Source: Modestobacter sp. (GTDB lineage: Bacteria; Actinomycetota; Actinomycetes; Mycobacteriales; Geodermatophilaceae). Taken from it: a stretch of DNA of 5,207 bases. Under the pieces are notes generated by a model that saw only the letters and a list, made by a program, of their open reading frames with translations, did no database searches and was not told where the DNA came from. Position 1 is the first letter of the stretch. Each line of letters opens with the position of its first letter. The translations under genes were made by a program, and so were the position numbers. Below, piece by piece: positions 5,007 through 5,207 of this stretch. The stretch is from NCBI GenBank assembly GCA_025963425.1, contig JAOPUQ010000343.1:1-5207 (forward strand). The letters run 5' to 3'.

Positions 5007-5048
5007 GGCCCCTTCGCCGGGGGCGGCCCGCGCACGAGCTGTTCACCC

Positions 5049-5099
5049 CGCGTGGTGCCCGGCGTGACCGACCCCGGTCACCCGCCCGGCCGCCACGCG
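5049..5099 (+). promoter_or_regulatory. Nested stem-loop in the bS22 mRNA leader
   Basis: An outer 7-base stem (CGCGTGG 5049-5055 with CCACGCG 5093-5099) encloses an inner perfect 7-base stem (GTGACCG 5064-5070 with CGGTCAC 5075-5081) closed by ACCC. CCGG at 5059-5062 and 5086-5089 can pair between them. The structure ends 12 bases before the Shine-Dalgarno, a typical place for translational control of a ribosomal-protein mRNA. I do not recognise it as a known riboswitch or leader family. Confidence 0.5.
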
Positions 5100-5107
5100 A
5101 CCACGAC

Positions 5108-5121
5108 GTCGGGAGTTCGAC
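5108..5121 (+). promoter_or_regulatory. Shine-Dalgarno of the bS22 gene in a small hairpin loop
   Basis: GGGAG at 5111-5115 lies six bases before the ATG at 5122 and fixes that start. GTCG (5108-5111) and CGAC (5118-5121) can form a 4-base stem with GGAGTT in the loop. The stem is short and may be transient. Confidence 0.65.
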
Positions 5122-5207
5122 ATGGGTTCGGTCATCAAGAAGCGCCGCAAGCGGATGGCGAAGAAGAAGCACCGCAAGCTCCTCAAGAAGACCCGCGTCC
5201 AGCGGCG
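5122..5207 (+). CDS. Small ribosomal subunit protein bS22 (AURKAIP1/COX24 type), 3' end cut by the window
   Basis: The 28 complete codons visible read MGSVIKKRRKRMAKKKHRKL and then LKKTRVQR, with a partial next codon. More than half the residues are Lys, Arg or His. This is the highly conserved actinobacterial protein of about 32-33 residues that databases label AURKAIP1/COX24 domain. In the Mycobacterium smegmatis 70S structure it was identified as ribosomal protein bS22, bound to 16S rRNA in the small subunit. Only about four to five residues and the stop should lie beyond the window. The ATG is supported by GGGAG six bases upstream and by the invariant MGSVIKKRRKRM start. The Rv0500B position in mycobacteria is the same. 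Because of its size it is easily missed in automatic annotation. Confidence 0.93.
   Translation, partial: MGSVIKKRRKRMAKKKHRKLLKKTRVQR

Overview
This window is very GC-rich, strongly G/C-biased at third codon positions, and carries a gene order I recognise from Actinomycetota. The order is: a divergent Cys-rich protein, a short exopolyphosphatase, a three-helix membrane protein, proC, a small excisionase-type HTH protein, and a very basic roughly 30-residue ribosomal protein. From memory this follows the Mycobacterium tuberculosis Rv0495c-Rv0496-Rv0497-(Rv0498-Rv0499)-Rv0500(proC)-Rv0500A-Rv0500B block. Sequence style suggests a high-GC soil or rock actinobacterium such as a Geodermatophilaceae relative, but the family assignment is a low-confidence inference.

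Layout. At 75-923 (minus) lies a 282-residue Cys/His-rich protein of unknown function, transcribed divergently from ppx (963-1907, plus) across only 39 bases. The ppx stop overlaps the start of a 353-residue protein (1907-2968) with two copies of an N-terminal repeat, a long Pro/Ala/Arg-rich linker and three C-terminal membrane helices. Convergent to it, at 3000-3337 (minus), is a broken DJ-1/PfpI gene with an internal deletion and a second frameshift. It sits where mycobacteria carry two other genes. proC (3395-4231) follows, probably read from a leaderless transcript.

A 381-base gene-free stretch (4232-4612) separates proC from the HTH gene (4613-4957). It holds a 26-base palindrome with two inverted DnaA-box-like 9-mers, a sequence one mismatch from the BldD consensus, and several other dyads. 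The last gene (from 5122, cut by the window end) encodes the small ribosomal protein bS22 (AURKAIP1/COX24 type). Its leader holds a 16-base dyad at the presumed transcription start, a nested 51-base stem-loop, and a Shine-Dalgarno sequence in a small hairpin loop.

How the genes may work together. The enzymes cover polyphosphate turnover (Ppx) and the last step of proline synthesis (ProC). The HTH protein is a probable regulator and bS22 is a ribosome component. The conserved order suggests a growth- or stress-linked housekeeping neighbourhood, but nothing in the sequence proves a shared pathway. The strongest leads are the regulatory DNA at 4340-4530, the structured leader at 4983-5121 and the decayed PfpI gene. 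I see no mobile element, CRISPR array, tRNA or rRNA.
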